This document shows, one piece after another, positions 7,881 to 15,823 of a DNA stretch of 64,000 nucleotides (its first letter is position 1; the number at the start of each line of letters is the position of its first letter). Under the pieces are notes generated by a model. The model was not told the DNA's origin, searched no databases, and worked only from the letters and a program-made list of their open reading frames with translations. Source of the DNA: Lentibacillus lipolyticus (GTDB taxonomy: Bacteria; Bacillota; Bacilli; Bacillales; Amphibacillaceae). A program made the position numbers and the translations under genes. Location: NCBI GenBank assembly GCA_004145795.1, contig SEIO01000002.1, positions 1-64,000 of the forward strand, read 5' to 3'.

Positions 7881-9905
7881 TCAGTGGACGGTTTTTAAAA
7901 TGTCGGTCACTTTGTTGACGGTATAGCCGCTGCCACCTTTGTCTTGCGTATTTTCAATCATCATGGCGATTAAAATATTCTGTTCATCAGCAGGATAGCC
8001 GACAAACCAGCCATTCTCGGCACCATCCTCGTCACTGGTTTGTTTTAGCTCAGCTGTACCAGTCTTGCCAGAAATAGGGAAGTTCGCATCTTGCGCACCT
8101 TGGGCCGTTCCTTTTGGCGAGGCAACCACGTCTCGGAGTGCATCACGGACGACCGTTGCTTGTTCGCTTGTCAGCAGATCTTTTTTCCAAACTTGGTTTT
8201 TTTCCGTATCAGCAATCAGGGTCGGCTTTAGCATGCTGCCGTCGTTTAAAAACGGGGTATAGCTTAGTGCCAGATGCAATGGGCTGATTTGAATTTGCCC
8301 CTGTCCATATGCAGTGTCGGCAAGCAGCACTTCATCGTCGATTGATCCGTTTGAAGAGATGGACGACGTTTCTATTCCGTATGGAAATGGAAGCTCTTCC
8401 CCAAACCCAAATTGCTTCAATCCATCAGTGAATTGTTCGCTGCCCATATCAACGGCTTTCATGGCAAAATAAATGTTATCGGAGCGGACTAGGGCGTCCG
8501 TTACATCAACTGGACCATTTGATTCGGAGACTCGCCGGACTTTATAATCCCCCCAGTTTTCCCCGTTGCTCCATGTCAGCCCGTTAATTTCCACACCTTC
8601 ACCGGGAACAATGCTGCCGCTTTGGAGTCCAACAGCTGCAGTAATTGGCTTCATTGCTGAACCGGGTGAAAAGGTAGCTCGGAACCGGTTTACTAGCGGG
8701 CGCTGCGGATCATTCTGTAATTCTTCATATTCGGTCTGTGAAATACCGAAAATCCGCTTATTCGGATCAAAAGCCGGGGAACTGACGAGCGCCAGGGTTT
8801 CGCCGGTTTTCGGATGAATGGCCGCAGCAGTACCGGCATCACCCTCATAGGTGTTATAAATCGTTTCCTGTACATCTGCGTCTATGGTCGTTACGATATT
8901 CTCGCCATTTTCGACCGGTTTTTCTGCGATGACAGTTTCGTCACCATTCTTGTTTACCGCGGTAATGGTTACGCCTTCCTGGCCTTTAAGACGGTCTTCG
9001 TATAATAGTTCCAGCCCACGTTTTCCAATCATGTCATGCGCATCGTAACTGTCAGAATCCATTTCTTTTATTTCCTCTGCGGTGATATTTCCGATGTAGC
9101 CTGTCAAGTGTGCTGCGGCTTTTCCAAGTGGATAGGCACGTGCAGTTGCATCCTGTGTGGAAACCGCGTCGATTTCCTGCAGTTGGGTGACAAGCGATTC
9201 TTGATTCTTACGCACCTTTTTGAGTGGCACGTGCATGTTCGGGCCAACCCAGCCCTGATCCAGCTTACTGTTGATGGTTTTTACCGATATATCGAGCAAA
9301 TTAGCAATTCTTTGTATGGTTTTCTCCGGATGATCCCCAAGGTTTCCGGGAATGATACCAATTTCGTGGACAATAGCATTGATAGCCAGTGGCATTCGGT
9401 TGCGATCAAGAATTTCGCCCCGCTTCGGTTCTGTTGTCTGAAGGCCGATGTCACTGCCGTCCTTAATCTGTGGAAAGATAAATCCCGGATCCCACTTCAC
9501 ATACCAGTTTTCTTTATCCTCTTCTTTCCCTTCCTTGATGAGAGTCGCTTTATAGTCAAAGGTGATTGGTCCGGCAATGGAGTTCATTTCAACGGTGAAT
9601 GGGAATTGTGCTGTCCCTTTTTCCATCGCTTTGTCCATTTCTTCATCGGATAGTTTTTCATAGGATACTTTTACGTCCGAAATCTCCAGATCGCTGTATA
9701 TTTTCTTATACCGATCAACATATTCCTTTGTTGGATAGGTTTCAGCAGCGTTGGCTGTTAGCATTTCATACATCTTTGAAAATTCCTGTTCGTTCCAATG
9801 ATTAACATATGTATCAAAACGTTCCTGTGGTGTTATTTCATCATCTGTGCATGCAGTGACGATGACAAGCAGCAAAATAAATAGAAATAGAGCTGATTTT
9901 CTCAT
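7881..9905 (-). CDS. pbpC: Penicillin-binding protein 3-like transpeptidase (lipoprotein)
   Basis: A 674-residue class B penicillin-binding protein that cross-links peptidoglycan outside the membrane. The N terminus is a lipoprotein signal with lipobox VTAC (C19). Residues about 25-145 match the MecA_N/NTF2-like domain, followed by a PBP dimerisation domain and the transpeptidase domain. Catalytic motifs are visible: S416-A-M-K419, SDN (near 478) and KTG in SGKTGTAE (near 613). Length and layout fit B. subtilis PbpC (668 aa) and low-affinity staphylococcal MecA-type enzymes. GGAGG precedes the ATG. It is monocistronic, convergent with the zinc-ribbon pair, with an extended -10 upstream. Confidence 0.9.
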   Translation of the reverse strand: MRKSALFLFILLLVIVTACTDDEITPQERFDTYVNHWNEQEFSKMYEMLTANAAETYPTKEYVDRYKKIYSDLEISDVKVSYEKLSDEEMDKAMEKGTAQFPFTVEMNSIAGPITFDYKATLIKEGKEEDKENWYVKWDPGFIFPQIKDGSDIGLQTTEPKRGEILDRNRMPLAINAIVHEIGIIPGNLGDHPEKTIQRIANLLDISVKTINSKLDQGWVGPNMHVPLKKVRKNQESLVTQLQEIDAVSTQDATARAYPLGKAAAHLTGYIGNITAEEIKEMDSDSYDAHDMIGKRGLELLYEDRLKGQEGVTITAVNKNGDETVIAEKPVENGENIVTTIDADVQETIYNTYEGDAGTAAAIHPKTGETLALVSSPAFDPNKRIFGISQTEYEELQNDPQRPLVNRFRATFSPGSAMKPITAAVGLQSGSIVPGEGVEINGLTWSNGENWGDYKVRRVSESNGPVDVTDALVRSDNIYFAMKAVDMGSEQFTDGLKQFGFGEELPFPYGIETSSISSNGSIDDEVLLADTAYGQGQIQISPLHLALSYTPFLNDGSMLKPTLIADTEKNQVWKKDLLTSEQATVVRDALRDVVASPKGTAQGAQDANFPISGKTGTAELKQTSDEDGAENGWFVGYPADEQNILIAMMIENTQDKGGSGYTVNKVTDILKTVH

Positions 9906-9939
9906 AACAATCCTCCACGATCATGGTTTGTTTCCCATT

Positions 9940-9948
9940 ATTATAACA
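9940..9948 (-). promoter_or_regulatory. Extended -10 promoter of pbpC
   Basis: On the minus strand the sequence reads TGTTATAAT, an extended -10 element, about 35 bp before the start codon. No good -35 is seen. Confidence 0.5.
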
Positions 9949-10140
9949 CGAGGTTGAAACAAAAACATAGCAGTCCTTCTGAAGTGTGACATTAGGAGTT
10001 GAATGGCTATTGTTCGCTATATATTGACACATGTGGTGATGAAGTAAGTTAGTGAGGCTGTGAAAGCTGCTTTGGGGGGGATAAAGGGAAAGAAGAGCTG
10101 TGCTTTATATAGAACTTTTTAGCCGATGGTGAATGGTTTA

Positions 10141-10149
10141 TGTTATAAT
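10141..10149 (+). promoter_or_regulatory. Extended -10 promoter of sinR
   Basis: TGTTATAAT lies 23 bp before the sinR start. The -35 region is weak (AGCCGA), as is common for extended -10 promoters. Confidence 0.5.
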
Positions 10150-10172
10150 ATAAAAGAAGGAAGGTGTGCTGG

Positions 10173-10505
10173 TTGATTGGTGAAAAGATAAAGCAGCTGC
10201 GAAAGGAACAAGGGCTGTCCATTTCGGAGCTTGCCGGCAGGGCAGGTGTAGCCAAATCGTATTTAAGTTCTATTGAGCGCAGCATTCAGAAAAATCCTTC
10301 CATTCAGTTCATAGAGAAAATCAGCTCCGTGCTTGGTGTGTCCGCTAATGACTTAATATGGGAAAATAAAAGCGGACAAACAGGCGAGGAGTTAGATGAC
10401 GAATGGCTGGCGATTGTACGTGAGGCCATTAAATCCGGAATGACGAAAGAACAGCTAAAGGAATATATTGATTTTTATAAATGGCGTACACAGAAGAAAG
10501 ATTAA
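10173..10505 (+). CDS. sinR: SinR-like master regulator of biofilm genes
   Basis: A 110-residue DNA-binding regulator. Residues 1-65 form a Cro/C1-type helix-turn-helix (LSISELAGRAGVAKSYLSSI then NPSIQFIEKISSVLGVS), close to SinR of B. subtilis. The C-terminal DDEWLAIVREAIKSGMTKEQ segment matches the SinR dimerisation/SinI-binding helices. In B. subtilis SinR represses matrix genes until SinI or SlrR binds it. The TTG at 10173 gives MIGEKIKQLR, matching SinR's start, with AGAAGGAAGG 8 bp before. No sinI lies upstream, unlike in B. subtilis. Confidence 0.85.
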   Translation: MIGEKIKQLRKEQGLSISELAGRAGVAKSYLSSIERSIQKNPSIQFIEKISSVLGVSANDLIWENKSGQTGEELDDEWLAIVREAIKSGMTKEQLKEYIDFYKWRTQKKD

Positions 10506-10541
10506 ACCGCAACCGCCGAGCAACCCGCTTGCGGTTTTTTT
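10505..10541 (+). terminator. Terminator after sinR
   Basis: Stem AACCGCAA / TTGCGGTT followed by TTTTT. Confidence 0.8.
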
Positions 10542-10564
10542 ATTATTGTCGAAACATAATTTTT

Positions 10565-10590
10565 TGTAACAAATAACCGATGGAATCGTT
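10565..10590 (+). promoter_or_regulatory. ECF-type autoregulatory promoter
   Basis: TGTAAC (10565-10570), 16 bp, then CGTT (10587-10590). This resembles Bacillus extracytoplasmic-function promoters (TGAAAC/TGTAAC -35, CGTA/CGTC -10) and lies just before the ECF sigma gene, so the factor probably activates its own operon. Confidence 0.5.
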
Positions 10591-10602
10591 GTATTGTATA
10601 GA

Positions 10603-10612
10603 GGGGGGGGGG
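10603..10612 (+). repeat. G10 homopolymer in the SD of the ECF sigma gene
   Basis: Ten consecutive G followed by AG, 6 bp before the TTG start. The tract serves as the ribosome binding site and could vary in length by slippage. Confidence 0.7.
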
Positions 10613-10618
10613 AGCTGC

Positions 10619-11146
10619 TTGCAAAAACAGACATTTAGAACGCTTTTCGAACAGTTCCAGCACCCGCTTTATCGGTATTTGCTGCAAATGAGCCGGAATA
10701 AGCAAGTAGCGGAGGAACTGTTGCAGGAAACCTTTTACCGGGCGATGGTTTCGCTGCGTGTGGATGATGTGACGCAAGCAAAAGCATGGCTGTTTAAGGT
10801 GGCCCGTAATCTTTACATTGACCGGACGCGGAAACGAAAATCGGAACAGCGGATGATTGAGCAAATACAGGCAGAATCTTTACATACCAGTGGATTAGGC
10901 GATCCGGAGCAGCATATAGATAATCTGTCCAAACGCGAGCACATCGAGAACGTGTTCAGCCGCCTCCCGGAACGAATGCGGACGATTTTATACTTGCGAG
11001 AAGTACAAGAATTTTCATATAAGGAAGTGGCCGCAGCAATGAACTTAACCGAGGGTCAGGTCAAAACGACGCTCCACCGTGCCCGCAAAAAATTCCGCGA
11101 TTATGATCAACTGTTAAAAGGGGGAAGGCCCGATGAAGGAAGATAA
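10619..11146 (+). CDS. ECF-family RNA polymerase sigma factor (SigM-like)
   Basis: A 175-residue sigma-70 group 4 factor. Region 2 is recognisable from LFEQFQHPLYRYLLQMS, AEELLQETFYRAM and KAWLFKVARNLYIDRTRKRK; region 4 from LPERMRTILYLREVQEFSYKEVAAAMNLTEGQVKTTLHRARKK. Such factors direct RNA polymerase to envelope-stress genes. The TTG at 10619 follows a G-rich SD; an upstream in-frame start would add 13 residues without an SD. The anti-sigma gene overlaps its 3' end by 14 bp. The partner type (YhdL-like) suggests SigM, but SigV/SigX relatives cannot be excluded. Confidence 0.85.
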   Translation: MQKQTFRTLFEQFQHPLYRYLLQMSRNKQVAEELLQETFYRAMVSLRVDDVTQAKAWLFKVARNLYIDRTRKRKSEQRMIEQIQAESLHTSGLGDPEQHIDNLSKREHIENVFSRLPERMRTILYLREVQEFSYKEVAAAMNLTEGQVKTTLHRARKKFRDYDQLLKGGRPDEGR

Positions 11147-12185
11147 CGAGAACGTGCTGGATGAATTAAAAGAGAATGATCAACGTACATTCGATCAGAA
11201 ACGTGCACGAAAGATGGTGTGGCGTACAAGACTATCGATTGGTTTTACGGTGCTGCGAACGCTTCTAGCCATTTTTCTTCTTTTTGTATTGTATATGATT
11301 CCGGTTAACATGTATTACGATATGTCCGGAAAGCAGGCCGGGTTTGACCGGATGGTGACGACGCTAGTGGAAACGAGATACCCTGGTGTAGAAGTGGATG
11401 AGACACATGGGCATCAAGCTGAAATCAACGCCTTTCTTACACAGTCGACTACCATCAAGGTATACCGCAATGTCGGCGAGTGGAATGTGGTGATTGGTGA
11501 GGTAGAAGCGAAGAAACGGCTGTTTGGCGATGTGAACTTGACACTGGATTTTGATGAGAAATATTTGAACGATAATATGGTCAATCGCTTTGCGGTACCG
11601 CCTAAACTGCTGGGGCGGGGGAATTCAGGGGGCAACCCTGACAATAAAGAGGATATGAAAAATCAGATTGCTAAAATAGGTGACGGGCATGTCGCACAGG
11701 TGCAGTTTTCTACGAAGGAAGCCATGAAACCGGAAGCCTTGCTCGAGAAATTGGACGCATATGATGTGCACATATTTCGAATGCCGGTTTATGGCGGGGA
11801 ACTAACAGAAGTTCATGACATTTCCTATGGCAGCGCAGGTCAATATACATTTGTTCCTTCTTTATTACTGCGACCGCAAACCGTTTACGGGGAAAATAAT
11901 CGGTCTTCCTCAAGTTCTGTGGCACTGACAGAAACCGTATTAGATGATTCGATGCAACAGTTTTACAAAGATATGGAATGGCTGTTGGAGAATGGCGATT
12001 ATAATGGCCGGGATATTGACGAAAAACGGCTTAACTATATCCGGGAAAACGGCATGCAGGTTTACGGTGCCGTTGTGACAGGACCAATCCGTGAGGTTGA
12101 AAAATTAATGGATGAAGAACAGTTCCATCAATTTCGTTTAGGTGGCGTTGATGTATGGAACTGGAATGAGAATCAGGGTGATTAG
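11133..12185 (+). CDS. Membrane anti-sigma factor, YhdL-like
   Basis: A 350-residue bitopic protein. A charged cytoplasmic segment (1-35) precedes one transmembrane helix (about 38-58, LRTLLAIFLLFVLYMIPVNMYY), then a large outside domain resembling the Sigma_reg_N/Sigma_reg_C architecture of B. subtilis YhdL, which holds SigM at the membrane. The start overlaps the sigma gene by 14 bp, so the two are co-expressed. It should sequester the ECF factor until an envelope signal is sensed. No proteolysis site can be assigned by eye. Confidence 0.75.
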   Translation: MKEDNENVLDELKENDQRTFDQKRARKMVWRTRLSIGFTVLRTLLAIFLLFVLYMIPVNMYYDMSGKQAGFDRMVTTLVETRYPGVEVDETHGHQAEINAFLTQSTTIKVYRNVGEWNVVIGEVEAKKRLFGDVNLTLDFDEKYLNDNMVNRFAVPPKLLGRGNSGGNPDNKEDMKNQIAKIGDGHVAQVQFSTKEAMKPEALLEKLDAYDVHIFRMPVYGGELTEVHDISYGSAGQYTFVPSLLLRPQTVYGENNRSSSSSVALTETVLDDSMQQFYKDMEWLLENGDYNGRDIDEKRLNYIRENGMQVYGAVVTGPIREVEKLMDEEQFHQFRLGGVDVWNWNENQGD

Positions 12186-12188
12186 TCG

Positions 12189-12674
12189 ATGAAAAAATAT
12201 GGTTACTGGCTGCTGCCGGTCATGTGGATGGGCGTTATTTTCTATTCGTCGGCAACGCCATATGAAGATCAGGATGTAAAGCCGTTTATGGAAAGAGCGT
12301 TTGATTTGTCCTTTCTGACGCCGCTCATTGATTGGATATCATTTCCCTATCATCATGCTGAGGTGAGTGTAGCGGCATTAGGGGTAGAAGGGTTTCTTGA
12401 ATTTTTTATACGGAAAGGTGCCCATGTCGGTGTCTTTTTCGTGCTGATGTGCCTGTTTTTCATTGCGTTGCACAAGACGATCCGCTGGCGTTTGAGCGTA
12501 ACCGTTGCGTTGTCATTTCTCTTGACTGCTGCATATGCTGGAATGGATGAATTTCATCAAAGCTTTACGGCAAACCGTACGCCGTATGTCGGTGATGTGC
12601 TACTAGATGCAGTAGGTGCATTGCTTGCAGGTCTGTTTTTAACATTTTTCGTGGGACGACGGCATAAAATCTAA
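12189..12674 (+). CDS. VanZ-like family membrane protein
   Basis: A 161-residue protein with four hydrophobic helices and the VanZ-like signatures WMGVIFYSSATP near the N terminus and AGMDEFHQSFTANRTPYVGDVLLDAVGALLAG near the C terminus. Family members are linked to teicoplanin resistance or envelope functions, but most are uncharacterised. It starts 4 bp after the anti-sigma stop and is probably the third gene of the ECF operon, in line with an envelope-stress role. Confidence 0.8.
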   Translation: MKKYGYWLLPVMWMGVIFYSSATPYEDQDVKPFMERAFDLSFLTPLIDWISFPYHHAEVSVAALGVEGFLEFFIRKGAHVGVFFVLMCLFFIALHKTIRWRLSVTVALSFLLTAAYAGMDEFHQSFTANRTPYVGDVLLDAVGALLAGLFLTFFVGRRHKI

Positions 12675-12786
12675 TTATTGTCACGAAATGTATAAATGTA
12701 CGCATGAAAACGTTAGATTTTACATTTTTTGATAACATCATGGAGTAACTTGTGCTATGATTCTACTAGAAATAGAAAAAGGCGGT

Positions 12787-12933
12787 ATGCAAATGGCGGA
12801 ACAGGAACGTTACAAGCGGCTGCTGGAAAAAATGATCCAAGAAACAGAGAATGCAACCATTCAGTCGGCGGAGGAAATGATCCAGAAGCTGGTCCATGAA
12901 CTCAATAACAGTAAACCTTCAGCCGCTGATTAA
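12787..12933 (+). CDS. Small helical protein, 48 residues
   Basis: Reads MQMAEQERYKRLLEKMIQET followed by further charged helix and ends in NNSKPSAAD. SD AAAGGCGG lies directly upstream (the second ATG at 12793 is an equally possible start). It is flanked by an extended -10-like TGCTATGAT (near 12752) and its own terminator, which supports a real gene. The pattern is amphipathic and may form a short coiled coil. No family recognised. Confidence 0.6.
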   Translation: MQMAEQERYKRLLEKMIQETENATIQSAEEMIQKLVHELNNSKPSAAD

Positions 12934-12941
12934 TCACGGTA

Positions 12942-12972
12942 AAGCTGTATCCTGACAGTGATGCAGTTTTTT
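12942..12972 (+). terminator. Terminator after the 48-residue gene
   Basis: Stem CTGTATC / GATGCAG (one G-U pair) followed by six T. Confidence 0.65.
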
Positions 12973-13048
12973 AATAACTTAACTCAAATGGACAACCTGA
13001 AGGCCGTTATGCTACGTTATGAGTGGGAAAAGTAAGGGAATGATTGGA

Positions 13049-14209
13049 TTGCCTGGCATGTATATTAAGAATGCGTCTATTTTCACTGAATCAGGTGAAG
13101 TCATTAATGGTTCGCTGTTGGTGAAGGGACGTACCATTGAAGCAATATACGAAGAAGAACAAACGCTGTCGGAGGGGTCAACTGTCATTGATGGGAAGGG
13201 TCTCAACGTAATCCCGGGCTTTATTGACGGGCACATTCATGGAGCTGCTGGTGCCGATGTCATGGATGCAACGGAAGAAGCCCTGGATACGATGGCTGGT
13301 GCTTTGCCGGAAGAAGGAACGACGAGTTTTCTGGCGACAACGATCACCCAGGCCCCGGAAAATATTACGAAGGCGCTTGAAAACGTGGCAAGATACACAT
13401 CCAAACAAGGCCTGGCTGAAGTGATTGGGGTCCATTTAGAAGGCCCTTTTATTGAAAAAAGCAAAAAAGGCGCCCAGCCGCTTGAGCATATTAAAAAGCC
13501 GGATCCCCGTCAATTTGATGAATGGCAGCGGCTGTCAGGGAATTCTATTCGAACCATTACGATGGCACCAGAACTCGATGAGAGTGGAGAGTTTATACGT
13601 CATTTGTATAAATCTGGTGTGAATATGTCGGCCGGACATACGGACGCCGGGTTTGCAGCAATTAAAAAAGCGGTTCCGTATGGTTTGCGGCAGGTTACTC
13701 ACCTTTGTAACGCGATGAATGGGATCCATCACCGTGATATCGGTGCTGTCGGTGCGGCGTTCCAGCTGGAGGATTTACGGGCGGAACTGATTGCTGACGG
13801 GATTCATGTAGCCCCGGAGATGCTGAAGCTGATTTATGACAATGTTGGCAGTGAGCGTTTGATTCTAATAACAGATGCCATGCGGGCAAAATGTTTGCAA
13901 CCGGGTGACTACGAACTGGGCGGTCAGCCTGTGTCGGTAACGAAAGACCGGGCACTGTTGGCTGACGGCACATTGGCCGGCAGTATTTTGAAAATGTATC
14001 AAGGTGCCCAACAAATGTTACGAATAAACAATGCCGGCATTCGAAATATTATCCAAATGACAGCAGAAAATCCGGCAAAGCAGCTGCATATATTTGATAA
14101 AAAAGGCAGTATCAAACCTGGTAAAGACGCGGACTTGCTGCTGGTGGATGACGAGCTAAACGTTCACTGTACGATTTGCCGGGGAGCGGTAGCCTATCAG
14201 AAGGGATGA
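13049..14209 (+). CDS. nagA: N-acetylglucosamine-6-phosphate deacetylase
   Basis: Removes acetate from N-acetylglucosamine-6-phosphate in the cytoplasm, the first step of amino-sugar use and cell-wall recycling. Amidohydrolase fold: metal motif HIHG (in FIDGHIHGAAGADVMDA), HLEGPFIEK, the conserved AGHTDA and HLCNAMNG stretches, and the catalytic TDAM. Length of about 386 residues fits the family. Start is uncertain: TTG 13049 has the best SD (AAGGGA), ATG 13058 begins at MYIKNA as in homologues, and ATG 13019 is in frame upstream. nagB follows 5 bp after the stop, forming the usual nagAB operon. Confidence 0.93.
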   Translation: MPGMYIKNASIFTESGEVINGSLLVKGRTIEAIYEEEQTLSEGSTVIDGKGLNVIPGFIDGHIHGAAGADVMDATEEALDTMAGALPEEGTTSFLATTITQAPENITKALENVARYTSKQGLAEVIGVHLEGPFIEKSKKGAQPLEHIKKPDPRQFDEWQRLSGNSIRTITMAPELDESGEFIRHLYKSGVNMSAGHTDAGFAAIKKAVPYGLRQVTHLCNAMNGIHHRDIGAVGAAFQLEDLRAELIADGIHVAPEMLKLIYDNVGSERLILITDAMRAKCLQPGDYELGGQPVSVTKDRALLADGTLAGSILKMYQGAQQMLRINNAGIRNIIQMTAENPAKQLHIFDKKGSIKPGKDADLLLVDDELNVHCTICRGAVAYQKG

Positions 14210-14214
14210 AGAAT

Positions 14215-14940
14215 ATGGAAATTATTCAAACACCTAATTATGACGTAATGAGCCAACGGGCGTGTGATTTACTCATTGAGACAGTACAGCAGTCAGAGCG
14301 CCCGGTGCTGGGGCTGGCGACCGGATCCACACCAGAAGGCCTTTACAAGCAGTTAATTGAGCAATATGAAAGTGGGAAAGTAACTTTTAAACAGGCGACG
14401 ACATTTAATCTTGATGAGTATGTTGGGCTGACGGCTGATGATCCGAACAGTTACCGGTACTATATGGACAATAAACTGTTTCATCACATTGATTTACCTG
14501 ATGACCGGGCTTTTTTGCCAAAAGGCGATGCAAGTAATCCCGAGCAGGAATGCCGTACTTACGAAACGATGATCCAAAATGCCGGGCAAGTGGATTTGCA
14601 GGTACTAGGTCTTGGGCTGAATGGCCATATTGGATTCAATGAGCCTGGTACGCCTTTTGACAGCAGAACGCATGTTGTTGAACTTGACGAAACAACGCGC
14701 CAAGCAAACGCCCGTTTTTTCGCGTCCATCGACGACGTCCCAACAAGGGCGATAACGATGGGGATTAATACGATTATGGAAAGCAAGAAAATCGTATTGC
14801 TGGTTTCCGGAGAGAAGAAAGCCGATGCGGTTAAGCAATTGGTGAATGGCGAAGTAACAGAGGAATTCCCGGCGTCCATCTTGCAGAAGCATGAAAACGT
14901 CGTACTGATTGGAGATGAAGAAGCACTGTCGAAATTGTAA
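14215..14940 (+). CDS. nagB: Glucosamine-6-phosphate deaminase
   Basis: Converts glucosamine-6-phosphate to fructose-6-phosphate and ammonia, feeding NagA product into glycolysis. The 241-residue length matches Bacillus NagB (242). Motifs: LGLATGSTPEGLY phosphate-binding loop, FNLDEYVGL with catalytic Asp, and GLGLNGHIGFNEPGTPFDSRTH with the catalytic His. ATG 14215 follows AAGGGA at 8 bp, which overlaps the nagA stop. The nagR/yvoA regulator that often follows is absent. Confidence 0.95.
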   Translation: MEIIQTPNYDVMSQRACDLLIETVQQSERPVLGLATGSTPEGLYKQLIEQYESGKVTFKQATTFNLDEYVGLTADDPNSYRYYMDNKLFHHIDLPDDRAFLPKGDASNPEQECRTYETMIQNAGQVDLQVLGLGLNGHIGFNEPGTPFDSRTHVVELDETTRQANARFFASIDDVPTRAITMGINTIMESKKIVLLVSGEKKADAVKQLVNGEVTEEFPASILQKHENVVLIGDEEALSKL

Positions 14941-14961
14941 GACAGTGCTTCTTTCTTTTTT
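14921..14961 (+). terminator. Terminator after nagB
   Basis: AAGCACTGTC / GACAGTGCTT stem overlapping the nagB stop, followed by CTTTCTTTTTT. Confidence 0.85.
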
Positions 14962-15040
14962 GGCTGTTTCTTCCACGTGGGAAGCAAATCACCAACCCGT
15001 CACCGATAAACATCTATCCCAGGAATCGCGCAATAGGTCG

Positions 15041-15673
15041 TCACACGTCGATTTCTACATAGGCCGTTCCTTTATCAGCGAATGTTACCTGGTCACTGGT
15101 GAGGTCGACTATCCAATCATGAAACACCTGCTCTTCGCCATCAGGCACATACACAACAAATTCCACTTTTTCCATAAAGTTAACCGCGTCCACAATATAG
15201 GACGAATTGCGCAACGCGTTATCCAGTTTGCCATGCAATGCATAATCGACTGTAACGGAGAAACCCTTCATTAGCCGTCGCTCCACTACTCCAGCTGTCT
15301 CAATAGCCTGGGATGTAGTGTTGCCATATGCGCGGATCAGACCGCCGGCGCCAAGTTTGATGCCGCCGAAATATCGTGTTACAACGACCGCTGTGTCTTT
15401 TAAATCTTTTTTCTTCAACACTTCCAGGATCGGCACGCCAGCTGTCCCGCTTGGCTCGCCGTCGTCGTTCGCTTTCTGTATCTGGTTGTGTTCACCGACC
15501 ATGTAAGCCGAGCAATTGTGTGTGGCGTCATGATGCTTTTTCTTGATTTCCTGGACGAAAGCTTGTGCCTCTTCCTCGGTCTCTACTCGCTTTACATATC
15601 CAATAAATCGTGACTTTTGTATCATTACCTGGTCAAAATCCTCTTTTTTTACGGTATAATAGGACGATAGCAT
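15041..15673 (-). CDS. YigZ/IMPACT family protein
   Basis: A 210-residue cytoplasmic protein of the YigZ (UPF0029/IMPACT) family, known as YvyE in B. subtilis. Key segments: KSRFIGYVKRVETEEEAQAF, HHDATHNCSAYMVG, DDGEPSGTAGVPILE and VTRYFGGIKLGAGGLIRAYG. The C-terminal part is the ferredoxin-like DUF1949 domain. The biochemical role is unsettled; eukaryotic IMPACT binds translation factors. It is transcribed away from degS, as in related genomes. Confidence 0.9.
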   Translation of the reverse strand: MLSSYYTVKKEDFDQVMIQKSRFIGYVKRVETEEEAQAFVQEIKKKHHDATHNCSAYMVGEHNQIQKANDDGEPSGTAGVPILEVLKKKDLKDTAVVVTRYFGGIKLGAGGLIRAYGNTTSQAIETAGVVERRLMKGFSVTVDYALHGKLDNALRNSSYIVDAVNFMEKVEFVVYVPDGEEQVFHDWIVDLTSDQVTFADKGTAYVEIDV

Positions 15674-15823
15674 GTTGATTTTTACCTCCTGGTTATTATT
15701 ATACTAGATAGTAATATATCATTGTAACTATATTTCAGGATAAATTTACCTAAAAATACCATGGTAACCCCCTGGAACAGAAAAATCTTTCCGAACTATT
15801 ATAGCATAGGCTGGTGGGAACAG

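Noticed and set aside
9036-9653. 205-codon frame on the plus strand inside pbpC
   Set aside because: Antisense to a clear penicillin-binding protein; Cys/Phe-rich composition and no SD.
12675-13048. Amino-sugar riboswitch or NagR operator before nagA
   Set aside because: No ribozyme core and no clear inverted operator seen; the hairpin there is a terminator of the small gene.
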